Shown: positions 16,890 through 25,709 of the stretch, in pieces
Layout: each line of letters begins with the position of its first letter
Position numbering within the stretch: the stretch's first letter is position 1
Assembly: GCF_900010725.2 (NCBI RefSeq)
Contig: NZ_LR734844.1
Location: forward strand, 62,001 to 126,000
Length of the DNA stretch: 64,000 nt
Direction of reading: 5' to 3'
Source of the DNA: Planktothrix serta PCC 8927
GTDB taxonomy: Bacteria > Cyanobacteriota > Cyanobacteriia > Cyanobacteriales > Microcoleaceae
Translations under genes and position numbers: made by a program
The notes under the pieces: model-generated
What the model was told of the DNA's origin: nothing
The model's input: the letters and a program-made list of their open reading frames with translations, nothing else
Databases searched by the model: none

Positions 16890-17122
16890 TTACAATTACT
16901 TTACAGTTAGGATTTTTTTTTACAATATCTTGATTGATTTATTCAAATTAAGCTGTTATCTTAAATTAAAGATGAACTCAAGATTAAAAAACCCTCACTC
17001 CAAAAACGGTATAAATATTTCATCGACCTATTTATACGTTAATCAAAATCCTACAGGTGCCCGGCAGTCTACATTTGTATTATTCATTCTGTAATTTCTA
17101 AGATTATTAGAGGAGAATTGCG

Positions 17123-17971
17123 ATGAAAACTAGAATTTTGATGGCATTATTAACCGCTACAACAGCCGTTACAGGTTTATTTATAGGTGCTGAATCTGCT
17201 TCTGCATTTACCATTAAAGGCAGAAGTGAAGCCCCTGCTAACATTCAGGATATCTTGCCAGAATTGAAAGATTTTGTGGGCAAAGAAGCTCGGAAGCTAA
17301 AACCGGAAACTATTGGAGCACAGACGATTGATTTAAACTCAATCAAACTGAAGTATGACCATAATGTTAACGTTTATTTTATAGGGGAGACAGCCGGGGG
17401 ATATCGGAATCAATTAGACTTCATTACTTGGAAAGATGGGAATGTTCTGCAAAATCAAACTAAAATTTTTGGAGACACCTCTTGCAGTAAGGCTGAAAAA
17501 AATAGCCTAGCCAACTATAGTGATTTCTGTGCTAATCCCAACGATCCTTTAAAGGATAAAAGCCGACAAGACAGTCCTTTAAATGTGGGTGACTTTGCTG
17601 AACTCGGCAATTTTGAAGCGGGTACTGTATTCGACTTCCGGTTAGTTTCCAACGCTATTAACGGTGGTATTTATAATAAGGGTGTCAAAGGAGTCTTCGG
17701 TGTTGACGAAGCGACAAACCCGGACAAACTGCAACACGTTATGGCTTACTATTACAAAGATTTGCTGATTTTTGGGTATGAAGATTTATGGGGCGGTGGC
17801 GACAAAGACTATAACGATGTGGTGTTTGCCATTGACTTTGGTAAAGGTAATGCACGGGATGTTCCTGGTGTATCAGTCCCAGAACCCTCTAGCGCAGCAG
17901 CACTGATGGGTATTGCTGGTTTAGTTGGATTTAGCCGTCGCCGTCGTCAAGGGAAATCCTATGTTGATTAG
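17123..17971 (+). CDS. PEP-CTERM / DUF4114 exported protein
   Basis: 282 residues. N-terminal signal peptide (MKTRILMALLTATTAVTG, cleavage probably after SASA). The DUF4114 signature is FGYEDLWGGGDKDYNDVVFAIDFG near residue 218, a probable Ca-binding acidic loop. The C-terminus has a PEP-CTERM sorting signal: VPEPS, a hydrophobic helix (AAALMGIAGLVGF) and the basic cluster SRRRRQ. Such proteins are exported and processed by exosortase, often in cyanobacterial envelope or extracellular polysaccharide contexts. A GAGGAG-type ribosome site precedes the ATG. Followed by a strong terminator. Its role in this sulfur neighbourhood is unclear; it may be an unrelated insertion between two sulfur units. 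Confidence 0.85.
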   Translation: MKTRILMALLTATTAVTGLFIGAESASAFTIKGRSEAPANIQDILPELKDFVGKEARKLKPETIGAQTIDLNSIKLKYDHNVNVYFIGETAGGYRNQLDFITWKDGNVLQNQTKIFGDTSCSKAEKNSLANYSDFCANPNDPLKDKSRQDSPLNVGDFAELGNFEAGTVFDFRLVSNAINGGIYNKGVKGVFGVDEATNPDKLQHVMAYYYKDLLIFGYEDLWGGGDKDYNDVVFAIDFGKGNARDVPGVSVPEPSSAAALMGIAGLVGFSRRRRQGKSYVD

Positions 17972-17973
17972 AA

Positions 17974-18010
17974 AAAGAAGGGGATCAATTAATTATTGAA
18001 CCCCTTCTTT
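17974..18010. terminator. Bidirectional rho-independent terminator
   Basis: AAAGAAGGGG (17974-17983) pairs perfectly with CCCCTTCTTT (18001-18010), with further pairing inside the loop. It lies between convergent genes, so it may serve both. Confidence 0.8.
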
Positions 18011-18062
18011 GTGGTTCTTTGCTTGCTTTGCTTTCCAGTTTGGAAGAAATTCCAGACTATTT

Positions 18063-20765
18063 TTATATCATTAACTTAAATAATAAAACAGTTAATCCAG
18101 CCATAAATAACAAATGAGGCAGGTTACTCATTAGTCTTTGTATCCCTGTTGCTTCTTCACTTTGTTTAGTAATTCTCAGTAGAGGATAAGGGCTAAAAAC
18201 CATTGCTGAAAGTAGGGTTACGCCTTGCAGAAATTGAGCGACATCTAAACTCCAAGTTAGGGTAGGTAATCCTGCACCACTGTATCCTAAAGAACGAGCT
18301 AATACCGGGAGAATTTGTCCGGCTTCGGTAATAAAAGAGGGAATGTAGTGGGCGAGATTGGCAGCTAAAACGAAGGGGAGATAGGCGTAAATAATCGTTA
18401 AATAATCAGGTTGTTCGGAATCAAAAAAGCGAGCGATCGCATGAGTTCCTAATGTTAAAATAGCGGGAATACTGAGTAATGCTAAAGTGATCGGTAAACT
18501 GGTTAGAAAATGATCAGCATCTACAGGTATATTTTCCCATCCCAACCAACCTAAAATAGTCTGGGAATGGTGCATAAAGACACCGCCAAATAATAGTAAC
18601 AACAGCGCCACTTCTGCCCAAAAACCCTGATGATCATCTAATAAATCCGATGCAGGAAAGCGTAAATTTAACTGTCCTGAGCGATTCGGACAAGCTTTCA
18701 AACAATCCATACAAAGCATACAATCACGGTTATCTTGCAATTGGGCGGGATGGGAGTAAAGCGGACAACCTTTACTGGCTTGTCCTTCATTGGGTAAGGC
18801 ATCAACAAAGTTAAGTGGAGTTTCCGTACTGCCTTTATAACAGCCAAAGGTACTACACTGACTCCCACAAACTTGCTGAGTTGATCGCAATTCCGTGATT
18901 GATAATTTAGCAAACATCCCATTCATCCCCCCAATGGGACAGAGATAGCGACACCACAGCCGACGTTCATAAATTAAACTAAAAATCACCGCCCCGGCCG
19001 TAATTGCTAACAATAACCAAGCCGAAAGATAGGCATGGTGGGGCAAATCCCAGAGTTTTTCCCACAGGTAAATTATTACAAACCCGGCAAATAATATCCA
19101 CGCGCCCCAACGATTTAACCATTGAGTTTTCCAGGTGAGTTGTTGACGGGGAAATAGCCAGAGAGAAATCTGGCGCAGCCATTCACCCACAATCATAAAC
19201 GGGCAGACAGCACACCAAAATCGGCCCACAAAGGCGAATAAAAATAAATAACCGGGCCACCACCAAGCCCAAAATAGGTTAAGGGTAATACTGCTATCTC
19301 GTGATTGGGAACCGATCAAGCCTAAAATTGTAACGGGTACGAAAATTGCCATCATCACGATCCAGATCCCCTCTGGATACCAGCGACTCAGCAAAAATTT
19401 CCGCAACCCAGGGACATGGGTGAGCAAATCAATCCGAAAGGCATTTTTCTTAGATTCTACTGACCACAAAGCTTGTTCTGGGATCACCGATTGCCCGATG
19501 GGGGTCATCATCACCGCTCGGTGCAATATTTCGGCTAATTCGGCTAAATTGCCGGGATATTCGTAACTAATCAAGCGGCGCAAATCGGCTTGATCAAGTT
19601 GTAGCAGGGGGCGATTTTGTTCCCGACAAAATTGATGGAGGAAATATTCGGCAAAGTTGGGAATATCTGCTTTACGTTGGGGGAGGGTAGATAGTTTAAT
19701 TGAAATCGTTTCAATATCGGGAAAAATTAGTTTTTTGGCAGAAGCAAAGATTAAACGCACCCAAGATTGAACGGGTTGAGGCGGTTCGTGAGATAATTGA
19801 TGATGGTCTAATATGCCATGATTAGGGATAATTAACCCTGTTTTCAGATAGTGAATTAACCGAGTGCGATCGCCTTCGCTCAAGACCTGAACGTTATCGA
19901 GTAATAGGGTTCCCTGTTCTAATAATTCCAAAATACCGGGTTGTTTACCCATTCTCCCAAACAAGACATCGGTATTAAGTCGGCCATCGGCGGTGTGGGG
20001 GAGTTCGGTACAATCTAATTCAGCAAAGGGTCGGTCGGCTAATTCAGACCGCAGGTGGATCAGTCCCGCTAAAAAGGTTTTTCCGCTACCCGGTTGAGCA
20101 TGAAACACCACAGGCGTTAACTCAGATGCCGCTTGATCGATTTTTTGGGCTAGTTTTTGGGTGGCTTTGCTATGACCTAGAATTATTTCCCCGGTGGGAA
20201 GATCTTGGATGTAGGGTTGCAAGCCTCGAATGCGTTCTTCTTCCCAAGCAATGCGACTAGCAAAATCATCTAAGTCTCGCATCAACAGGGAATGGAGTGC
20301 TTGTTGAATGGCCGGATAGTCTATCACCAGTTCCAAAAACTGGTCTTGGGGTAAAAACAGGATTTCGCTGGCTTTCAGAGCGATGGCGCTGCTATGGTAC
20401 GTCCCTTCATCGGAACTCGCCACCAGTGTATAGCCAAATAAATCTCCAGGGTGGCGATCTCGGATCGACAATTTACCAATGGACGACTGTTGAAAGATTT
20501 CCACCTTTCCCAGCTTGAGCAAATATAGGCCGATGGGAGTTTGGCCTTCTAGGTAAATCAGGCTTCCGGCTTCGACTTGGAAGCGATAGAACAATTGGGA
20601 AATTGCCAGCATCGCGCTTTCTGGTAAGCTTTCCCAGATGGGTTGACTCCCTAGCCAACGGATATCTTCTGCCATTTTCCCTTCATCCGGCGCAACTTTT
20701 GGATCGTAATCGATGGGTTGTGGCAAGGGGAAGATGCTTGTTAACTCGATTATAGAGTTCATCAA
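18063..20765 (-). CDS. cNMP-binding / AAA+ / membrane polyferredoxin fusion protein
   Basis: 900 residues in three parts. About 45-170: CRP-like cyclic-nucleotide-binding beta-roll (GQTPIGLYLLKLGKVEIF, HPGDLFGY). About 190-425: AAA+ domain of the sigma-54-activator type with Walker A QPGSGKTF and Walker B GTLLLDNV, but no GAFTGA loop and no C-terminal Fis-type HTH. About 450-900: NosR/CcoG-like membrane region with CAVCPF, CRYLCP and two ferredoxin-type Cys groups (CGSQCSTFGC; CMLCMDCLKACP) between hydrophobic helices. Cyanobacteria lack sigma-54, so this is not a normal enhancer-binding protein. I infer an electron-transfer membrane protein gated by a ligand and ATP. It lies downstream of the hdr genes on the same strand, 184 bases after the ferritin-like gene. 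Confidence 0.75.
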   Translation of the reverse strand: MMNSIIELTSIFPLPQPIDYDPKVAPDEGKMAEDIRWLGSQPIWESLPESAMLAISQLFYRFQVEAGSLIYLEGQTPIGLYLLKLGKVEIFQQSSIGKLSIRDRHPGDLFGYTLVASSDEGTYHSSAIALKASEILFLPQDQFLELVIDYPAIQQALHSLLMRDLDDFASRIAWEEERIRGLQPYIQDLPTGEIILGHSKATQKLAQKIDQAASELTPVVFHAQPGSGKTFLAGLIHLRSELADRPFAELDCTELPHTADGRLNTDVLFGRMGKQPGILELLEQGTLLLDNVQVLSEGDRTRLIHYLKTGLIIPNHGILDHHQLSHEPPQPVQSWVRLIFASAKKLIFPDIETISIKLSTLPQRKADIPNFAEYFLHQFCREQNRPLLQLDQADLRRLISYEYPGNLAELAEILHRAVMMTPIGQSVIPEQALWSVESKKNAFRIDLLTHVPGLRKFLLSRWYPEGIWIVMMAIFVPVTILGLIGSQSRDSSITLNLFWAWWWPGYLFLFAFVGRFWCAVCPFMIVGEWLRQISLWLFPRQQLTWKTQWLNRWGAWILFAGFVIIYLWEKLWDLPHHAYLSAWLLLAITAGAVIFSLIYERRLWCRYLCPIGGMNGMFAKLSITELRSTQQVCGSQCSTFGCYKGSTETPLNFVDALPNEGQASKGCPLYSHPAQLQDNRDCMLCMDCLKACPNRSGQLNLRFPASDLLDDHQGFWAEVALLLLLFGGVFMHHSQTILGWLGWENIPVDADHFLTSLPITLALLSIPAILTLGTHAIARFFDSEQPDYLTIIYAYLPFVLAANLAHYIPSFITEAGQILPVLARSLGYSGAGLPTLTWSLDVAQFLQGVTLLSAMVFSPYPLLRITKQSEEATGIQRLMSNLPHLLFMAGLTVLLFKLMI

Positions 20766-20949
20766 ATTTCCCTCAATTCAGCGAGCAGCGCGTTGAAATG
20801 TCTGGTATTTTAATATTGATTTTACCCAAATATTTTTCAGGTTTTAAGTAGCCGATCGCACAATTTCTCAAGATAGTGTCAACTTTAGACTCAAAATGGC
20901 TCTGGGTTTTAATCAACAGATATTATTTCTAATTGCTCAAGGTTTAACC

Positions 20950-21504
20950 TTAAAAAAAGCCCCCTTGACCTCTATTAGGTTGAGTTTGACAGCGCTCAAA
21001 GGCGGGTAAATGCCTTTCCTGAGAGACTTGACGCAGTTGGGCAAAAGCAGCTTTTAAATCGGGTTGGGTAACAAAACCCAAAAACCGATCATACATTTCA
21101 ACGTTATCAATTTCTGCTTCTACTCCCATTTGACAAGCTGCTTTTAAGGTATCAGGAACTTCGACATTACCCGCAAAAGAATCCGTCGGGACAGCCATTC
21201 CATATTTAGCAAATATATTCACCCAAAGATTGACATGATTATTTTCTGATTGAACAATATTGCTAAAAGGACGAACTGACCCAAATTTTTCCATGACAGC
21301 GTTATAAAAGGCTCTGGCTCTATATTCATCATTAATCGCGTCAATCATTGCCTGTTGGGTCTTAGAATCTAAGGACGTTTGAGGCATTGCTTTTACAGGG
21401 GAAAAGCCGGAAAAAACAATGCCATTACTAATGATTAGAATTGCTGCTACAACCCACTTCACAACTGTACTAGGATTGTTTTTCGGCAGTTTGCAGGTGT
21501 TCAT
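20950..21504 (-). CDS. Exported DUF2202 ferritin-like protein
   Basis: 184 residues. Basic N-terminus and hydrophobic segment (about 16-33), cleavage likely after VKA, so periplasmic or lumenal. The body is a ferritin-like four-helix bundle of the DUF2202 type with metal-ligand pattern: Glu in NDEYRARAFYNAVMEKF, Glu/His in SENNHVNLW, Glu in GVEAEIDNVEMYDRFL and Glu/His in QERHLPAFERC. A di-iron oxidase or peroxide/metal-handling role is possible. Eight bases after the DUF4405 gene in the hdr unit; a second DUF2202 protein (25710-26522) is in the same cluster. Confidence 0.75.
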   Translation of the reverse strand: MNTCKLPKNNPSTVVKWVVAAILIISNGIVFSGFSPVKAMPQTSLDSKTQQAMIDAINDEYRARAFYNAVMEKFGSVRPFSNIVQSENNHVNLWVNIFAKYGMAVPTDSFAGNVEVPDTLKAACQMGVEAEIDNVEMYDRFLGFVTQPDLKAAFAQLRQVSQERHLPAFERCQTQPNRGQGGFF

Positions 21505-21511
21505 AACAGTA

Positions 21512-21802
21512 TTATTGATTTACTCCTATTAAATACCGAATCAGTCCCTTTAAAGTGCGCCAGTCGAGAATAACGTGAATCACCGTTACAACTAATGCCA
21601 ATAAACTGATAAAAAAATGGATATCACCCCATTCGTGGCGACTCAATCCTAACAAAAAGGCGATGCTACCTGCCCCTTGTCCACGAGGTGCAAACCATAT
21701 AATAAAACCTGTGAGTGCGACCAAACTCCAACTGATTAGGAGTGCTAAAGCCACAATCCCTCGCATATAAATTCTGAGGTTAATTCTACGTTTGCATTTC
21801 AT
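21512..21802 (-). CDS. DUF4405-type small membrane protein
   Basis: About 96 residues from the ATG at 21802 (a GTG nine codons earlier would translate a GTAGGGGC repeat). Two transmembrane helices: about 14-36 (VALALLISWSLVALTGFII) and 56-80 (HFFISLLALVVTVIHVILDW). His residues in HEWGDIHFF and VIHVILDW are placed like haem ligands in small b-type cytochromes of the DUF4405 family. It could pass electrons between the quinone pool and the Hdr-like complex (inference). Located between hdrB1 and the exported ferritin-like gene. Confidence 0.7.
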   Translation of the reverse strand: MKCKRRINLRIYMRGIVALALLISWSLVALTGFIIWFAPRGQGAGSIAFLLGLSRHEWGDIHFFISLLALVVTVIHVILDWRTLKGLIRYLIGVNQ

Positions 21803-21860
21803 ATAACCGTAGGGGCAGGGTGTCCCCACCCGCGAATCAGTAATCAGTCAACTCTCAACT

Positions 21861-22730
21861 TCACAATCCCAATTTAGCTAAAACGGGTTTAGGTGAAACA
21901 ATATGCTTATTCATCCCCAATTTTCCGGGTTTCATTCCCAAAGCCAGTCCGATGATTTCCGTGATATAGAGAATCGGCAAATTGTAAGAAACGTTATATT
22001 TTTTCTCGATATCAGATTGTCTCAATTCTAGGTTAGTATCACATAAGGGACAAGCTAAAACAATGCAATCTGCACCCAGAGATTGGGCTTCATCTAAGAG
22101 TTTCTTGGTGAGGTCAAAAGCGACATCTTTTTGAGAGACTAAAATCGGGCCGCCACAGCATTTAGTTTTTGACCGAAAATCAACAACTTCCGCCCCACAA
22201 ATCTCTGATAATCTATCCATTGATGTCGGGAACATTGGCGAATCCCAACCTGTTATATCTGCGGGTCGAGTTAACAAACACCCATAATAACAGGCAACTT
22301 TTAAACCCGTTAATGGCTTTTTAATTCGGGGGGCAAGATCGATATCATTAACTAACACATCCACTACATTTCTGACCTGAATATTATAGTTAGAAACATC
22401 GATCCCCATTTCCGACATGATCGCCATAATTTTATCTTTTTCGGTGGGTTCTTTTAAGGCCTTCAGTGCTCTGGCTGACTTGTTGTAACACCCCGAACAA
22501 GAAGCTAATAAATCGAGATCTTGTTTTTGAGCTAAAGCGACATTTCTCGCCGCCATTGCCATCCCAACATCGTGAGAAACACTCGCCGCAATAGAACCGC
22601 CACAACAAGACCAGTCTTTGAGGTCTTCTAATTCAATTCCTAATTCCTGCATTACCACTCTCGTTGAGATATCAAACTCTTTGGCTGTGGTATGCAGACT
22701 ACATCCGGGATAGTAAGAATATTTCTTCAT
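21861..22730 (-). CDS. hdrB: HdrB1-like subunit (two CCG domains)
   Basis: 289 residues with two complete CCG domains: YYPGCSLH, WSCCGGS and CSGCYNKS; then CYYGCLL, KTKCCGGP and CPLCDTNL. In HdrB these Cys sets bind two non-cubane 4Fe-4S clusters that cleave disulfides. Cytoplasmic. The ATG overlaps the stop of hdrC1 by four bases, so translation is coupled. Together with hdrC1, hdrA, hdrB2 and hdrC2 it makes a full set of the sHdr type. In sulfur oxidisers sHdr is thought to oxidise protein-bound sulfane sulfur to sulfite; this substrate is not established here. Confidence 0.88.
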   Translation of the reverse strand: MKKYSYYPGCSLHTTAKEFDISTRVVMQELGIELEDLKDWSCCGGSIAASVSHDVGMAMAARNVALAQKQDLDLLASCSGCYNKSARALKALKEPTEKDKIMAIMSEMGIDVSNYNIQVRNVVDVLVNDIDLAPRIKKPLTGLKVACYYGCLLTRPADITGWDSPMFPTSMDRLSEICGAEVVDFRSKTKCCGGPILVSQKDVAFDLTKKLLDEAQSLGADCIVLACPLCDTNLELRQSDIEKKYNVSYNLPILYITEIIGLALGMKPGKLGMNKHIVSPKPVLAKLGL

Positions 22731-23332
22731 GGTTTTTTTGCCTTTTCTAATGCTTCACTAAATTTTTTAGGGTCTTTTACTTTTTCAGGAAATGGCGACA
22801 TTTTCCCTTTTAGGGTTAATTTAATTCCCAATTCTGCTTGTTCGATCATGGCTGGTAAACCGCCATATTTCTGCATTAATTCAGGTTCAAAAAGAATGCC
22901 TCGTTTCTGAACTAACTCGACAAATATTTCATTAAAACGAGTCGCATCATTTTCAATTCCTTGACGAATTGCGAGTGCTTTTACCGCTTCAATCACATCA
23001 GAAGGACGCACCCCACGGGGACATCGAGAAGTACAGATATAGCAAGAACTACACATCCATAAAGCATTGCTTTTAAGTACCTTTTCCCATTCCCCTCTTT
23101 GCACCATTAAAATCAGAGTTCGGGGGGACATATCCATCAGGTCAATATTGGTACAGCCACCGCTACAAGTACCACACTGCATACAGGCTGCGATCGCCGC
23201 ACCATTTCCACCTTCAGCCAGAACTTTCTTAATAAAATCGGAGTTCATTTTATCGCCATCGAGTTGACGATCAACTTTCAGACCAAATACAAATTTTTTC
23301 GATTTTGTTGATTTTGTTGATTTTGTTGCCAT
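22727..23332 (-). CDS. hdrC: HdrC1-like 2x[4Fe-4S] ferredoxin subunit
   Basis: 201 residues. Two classical cluster motifs: CMQCGTCSGGC (about residue 50) and CSSCYICTSRCP (about residue 91), each CX2CX2CX3C. No membrane segment. The N-terminus has a KSTKSTKS repeat from a tandem TTTTGTTGA stretch. HdrC passes electrons between HdrA flavin and HdrB. It follows hdrA by 14 bases and overlaps hdrB1 by four, so the three form a tight block. Confidence 0.88.
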   Translation of the reverse strand: MATKSTKSTKSKKFVFGLKVDRQLDGDKMNSDFIKKVLAEGGNGAAIAACMQCGTCSGGCTNIDLMDMSPRTLILMVQRGEWEKVLKSNALWMCSSCYICTSRCPRGVRPSDVIEAVKALAIRQGIENDATRFNEIFVELVQKRGILFEPELMQKYGGLPAMIEQAELGIKLTLKGKMSPFPEKVKDPKKFSEALEKAKKP

Positions 23333-23346
23333 TGTTTTTACCTCAT

Positions 23347-24417
23347 TTACTTCAGGGATGCTGCCATTTCTGTTACAGATTGTCCATTGAGATTTGATTC
23401 CAAATTAGCGGAATGACTGGCTACAAAACTGGCAATTTCTGCCGCAGCAGATCGACCATCGGTAATCGATTCCATAATCGCTTTTGGCCCCGTTGCTGCC
23501 CCGGCGAGAAAAATACCGGATCGAGCAGAATGATTGTTAGAATATTGCAGATGAGCAGTGGCATAAAAGCGATCGCAACCCAAGCTTAAACCCGCAATTT
23601 CTGCTAATTCTGGATTCCCTTCCATTCCCACCATTAAAACTAACAAATCAACAGTTAATCGCATCGGTTTTGCGGTTAAAGTATCTTCTAACCGCAATAA
23701 TAAACTGCCATCTTTTTTCTCGCTCGCTTCAGAAAGTCGTCCTCGAAGAAACTGCACTCCAAACTGTTCTTGAGAAGTTCGGTATAGTTCCTCATAACCG
23801 CGACCAAATACCCGAATATCCATATAAAGACAGTAAATTTCACAATCGGGATTTTGTTCTTTTACCTCGATGGCGACTTTAATAGCATTGGTACAGCAGA
23901 CGCGGGAACAGTAATTATTATTCACCTTCTCATCACGAGAACCAACACAGTGAATCATTGCCACTTTTTTCGGCAGTTTCCCATCTTTGGTTTTCACCGT
24001 TTTTGCCTTCAGCATGGCATCGAGTTCTACTGAATTGATGCAATTATCATAAATTCCGTAGCCGTATTCTTCTTTCAAAGTTGCATCAAAATGCTTATAT
24101 CCAGTGGAAACTAAAATTGCCGCCGCCTCAATTTTTTCTCCGGTCGATGTCGTCACTTGAAAATTAGGGGCAGAACCTTGAATTTCAGTTACTGTAGTAT
24201 TATTTAAAATTCGGGTATTCCCTAAACCTGCTTTAAGATTGGCGGTAATTTCTGAAGCATCGGTAAAGTCAGGAAAGACTTTATACCACTTGTTTAAATG
24301 TCCGCCAATTTCCGCTTGTTTCTCAATTAAAACGACATCATAACCAAAGTCTTGAAGTTTTCCGGCTCCCGCCAGTCCCGCAGGCCCACCACCAATTACA
24401 ACTACTTTTTTGTTCAT
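23347..24417 (-). CDS. hdrA: HdrA-like flavoprotein (short sHdrA/QmoA type)
   Basis: 356 residues, much shorter than methanogen HdrA and matching sHdrA/QmoA. FAD motif VVVIGGGPAGLAGAGKL at residue 4; Cys residues CVGSRD (about 162) and NNNYCSRVCC (about 172-178) provide the iron-sulfur ligands typical of HdrA; IFLAGAATGPKAI is the C-terminal FAD-binding loop. It is the catalytic flavin hub between HdrC1B1 and HdrC2B2. Cytoplasmic, no transmembrane helix. A repeat-filled gap of 162 bases separates it from hdrB2 upstream. Confidence 0.88.
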   Translation of the reverse strand: MNKKVVVIGGGPAGLAGAGKLQDFGYDVVLIEKQAEIGGHLNKWYKVFPDFTDASEITANLKAGLGNTRILNNTTVTEIQGSAPNFQVTTSTGEKIEAAAILVSTGYKHFDATLKEEYGYGIYDNCINSVELDAMLKAKTVKTKDGKLPKKVAMIHCVGSRDEKVNNNYCSRVCCTNAIKVAIEVKEQNPDCEIYCLYMDIRVFGRGYEELYRTSQEQFGVQFLRGRLSEASEKKDGSLLLRLEDTLTAKPMRLTVDLLVLMVGMEGNPELAEIAGLSLGCDRFYATAHLQYSNNHSARSGIFLAGAATGPKAIMESITDGRSAAAEIASFVASHSANLESNLNGQSVTEMAASLK

Positions 24418-24470
24418 TTCTTTATCCTGTAATATTTTTACTTTTCAAACGTTATACCTGAGTCTTAAGA

Positions 24471-24579
24471 GATCCCCCTAAATCCCCCTTTTTAAGGGAA
24501 CTTTGAGTGTCTTTTCCCCCCTTTTTAAGGGGGGTTAGGGGGGATCTTCTTCCCCTTTTTAAGCAGGGTTAGGGGGAAT
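24471..24579. repeat. GATCCCCCTAAATCCCCC repeat cluster between hdrB2 and hdrA
   Basis: Three imperfect palindromic units of the type GATCCCCCTAAATCCCCCTTTTTAAGGGG...GGGGTTAGGGGGGATC. The same family occurs at about 921-1003. It fills the intergenic gap and reaches the hdrB2 stop codon. It could form strong hairpins and reduce read-through from hdrB2 into hdrA. Confidence 0.75.
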
Positions 24580-25626
24580 CTAAAACGGTTTTCTGCGTTG
24601 TTCAGCCGTTTTAGATTGATCGTAGGGAATGCCGATTTTATCTAGCAACGGCTCAACTTCAACCGCCTTAGCATTCAGTCCGCAATCTTTAAACGGGTCA
24701 TAGCCTAACATTAACCCGGTCAATTGTGCGTAGTCCAGAACGCTGACATTAAACTCTTCTTCTAAAACTTCTTTAATCGTTCCTTGTTCGGCATCTAAAA
24801 ACACCGTACAACCGGGACAATTAGTCAGAATTAAATTACAATCAGGGTGCGCTTCTTTAAGACTTTTCATTTTCTTATAAACGCTGCTGGCGGTATAGTC
24901 TCGGTTTTCTGGAAACGCACATTGACGGAAACCCATACCGCAGCAATGCCGACGTTCTGGATAATCAACAATTTCCGCACCAAAAGCTTCTAGTAACCCG
25001 ACTAAAACTTGGGGAAATTCTGTTCCACCCATCGCCTCACCTGGAAAGATTTTTCCATAGTGGCATCCAATATGATCAACGGCTTTAATTCCCTTGAGGC
25101 TATATTTAGCTTTTTCTGCTAATTTATATCGGTTAGCATAGAAAACATCGGAAGCATGAACTACAGAAGGTCTGCCACCGGAAACATGGGGAACCCAAAA
25201 CTCACGACCTGTGGTTTCTTTTAATGTTTTTTCGGTGTATTCTCGCAATTCTGGTTCTTCTTCCCAGAGTTTAATCATTTCGGTGTAATTCGCAAAGGAA
25301 GTCACACAAAATGAAAACAGATTATCAACCCCTAATTCATGATGAGCTACGGAAAAATTTCGCGCGGCTACTACCATTTGGGTTTCGATGTTTGTGACAT
25401 CTCCGTGATAGCCAATTGCCCCACAAGAAGTATGTCCAGGTGATTCCCGCAAGTCCATCCCTAAATCATTTTTTAAGATTTTATAAGCAATGCCTTCGGT
25501 ATAAGGAGCGGCACTTTGCAGAAAACAACTGCGGAAGCATCCCCATAATTTACCACCGGGTTCGTCTACGGTGGGAACGTGCTTTTGGTGTTTTTCCCAA
25601 ACTATATTTTCTCTGGCTACTTTCAT
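24580..25626 (-). CDS. hdrB: HdrB2-like CCG-domain subunit (operon copy)
   Basis: 348 residues. Same Cys layout as the paralogue at 14321-15364: LWGCFRSC, TSCGAIGYHGD, FSFCVTSFANY in the N-half, and CHYGKIFPGE, RRHCCGMGFRQC, TNCPGCTVFLD in the C-half. Only the C-terminal CCG set is canonical, as in sHdrB2. An AAGG ribosome site precedes the ATG. It lies between the DUF2202 gene and hdrA in the same direction. Partner: HdrC2 at 26534-27241. Confidence 0.85.
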   Translation of the reverse strand: MKVARENIVWEKHQKHVPTVDEPGGKLWGCFRSCFLQSAAPYTEGIAYKILKNDLGMDLRESPGHTSCGAIGYHGDVTNIETQMVVAARNFSVAHHELGVDNLFSFCVTSFANYTEMIKLWEEEPELREYTEKTLKETTGREFWVPHVSGGRPSVVHASDVFYANRYKLAEKAKYSLKGIKAVDHIGCHYGKIFPGEAMGGTEFPQVLVGLLEAFGAEIVDYPERRHCCGMGFRQCAFPENRDYTASSVYKKMKSLKEAHPDCNLILTNCPGCTVFLDAEQGTIKEVLEEEFNVSVLDYAQLTGLMLGYDPFKDCGLNAKAVEVEPLLDKIGIPYDQSKTAEQRRKPF

Positions 25627-25709
25627 TGTGTTTTTTCCTTATTTATTGATGTCAATTTGGAATTTGTGATTGCTGCTAATTCAGGAATTAACCCCGAAAA
25701 TTACCCCTC

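Noticed and set aside
18063-20765. Reading the AAA+ fusion as a sigma-54 enhancer-binding regulator
   Set aside because: No GAFTGA loop and no DNA-binding domain; the C-terminal half is a membrane iron-sulfur protein, and cyanobacteria lack sigma-54.
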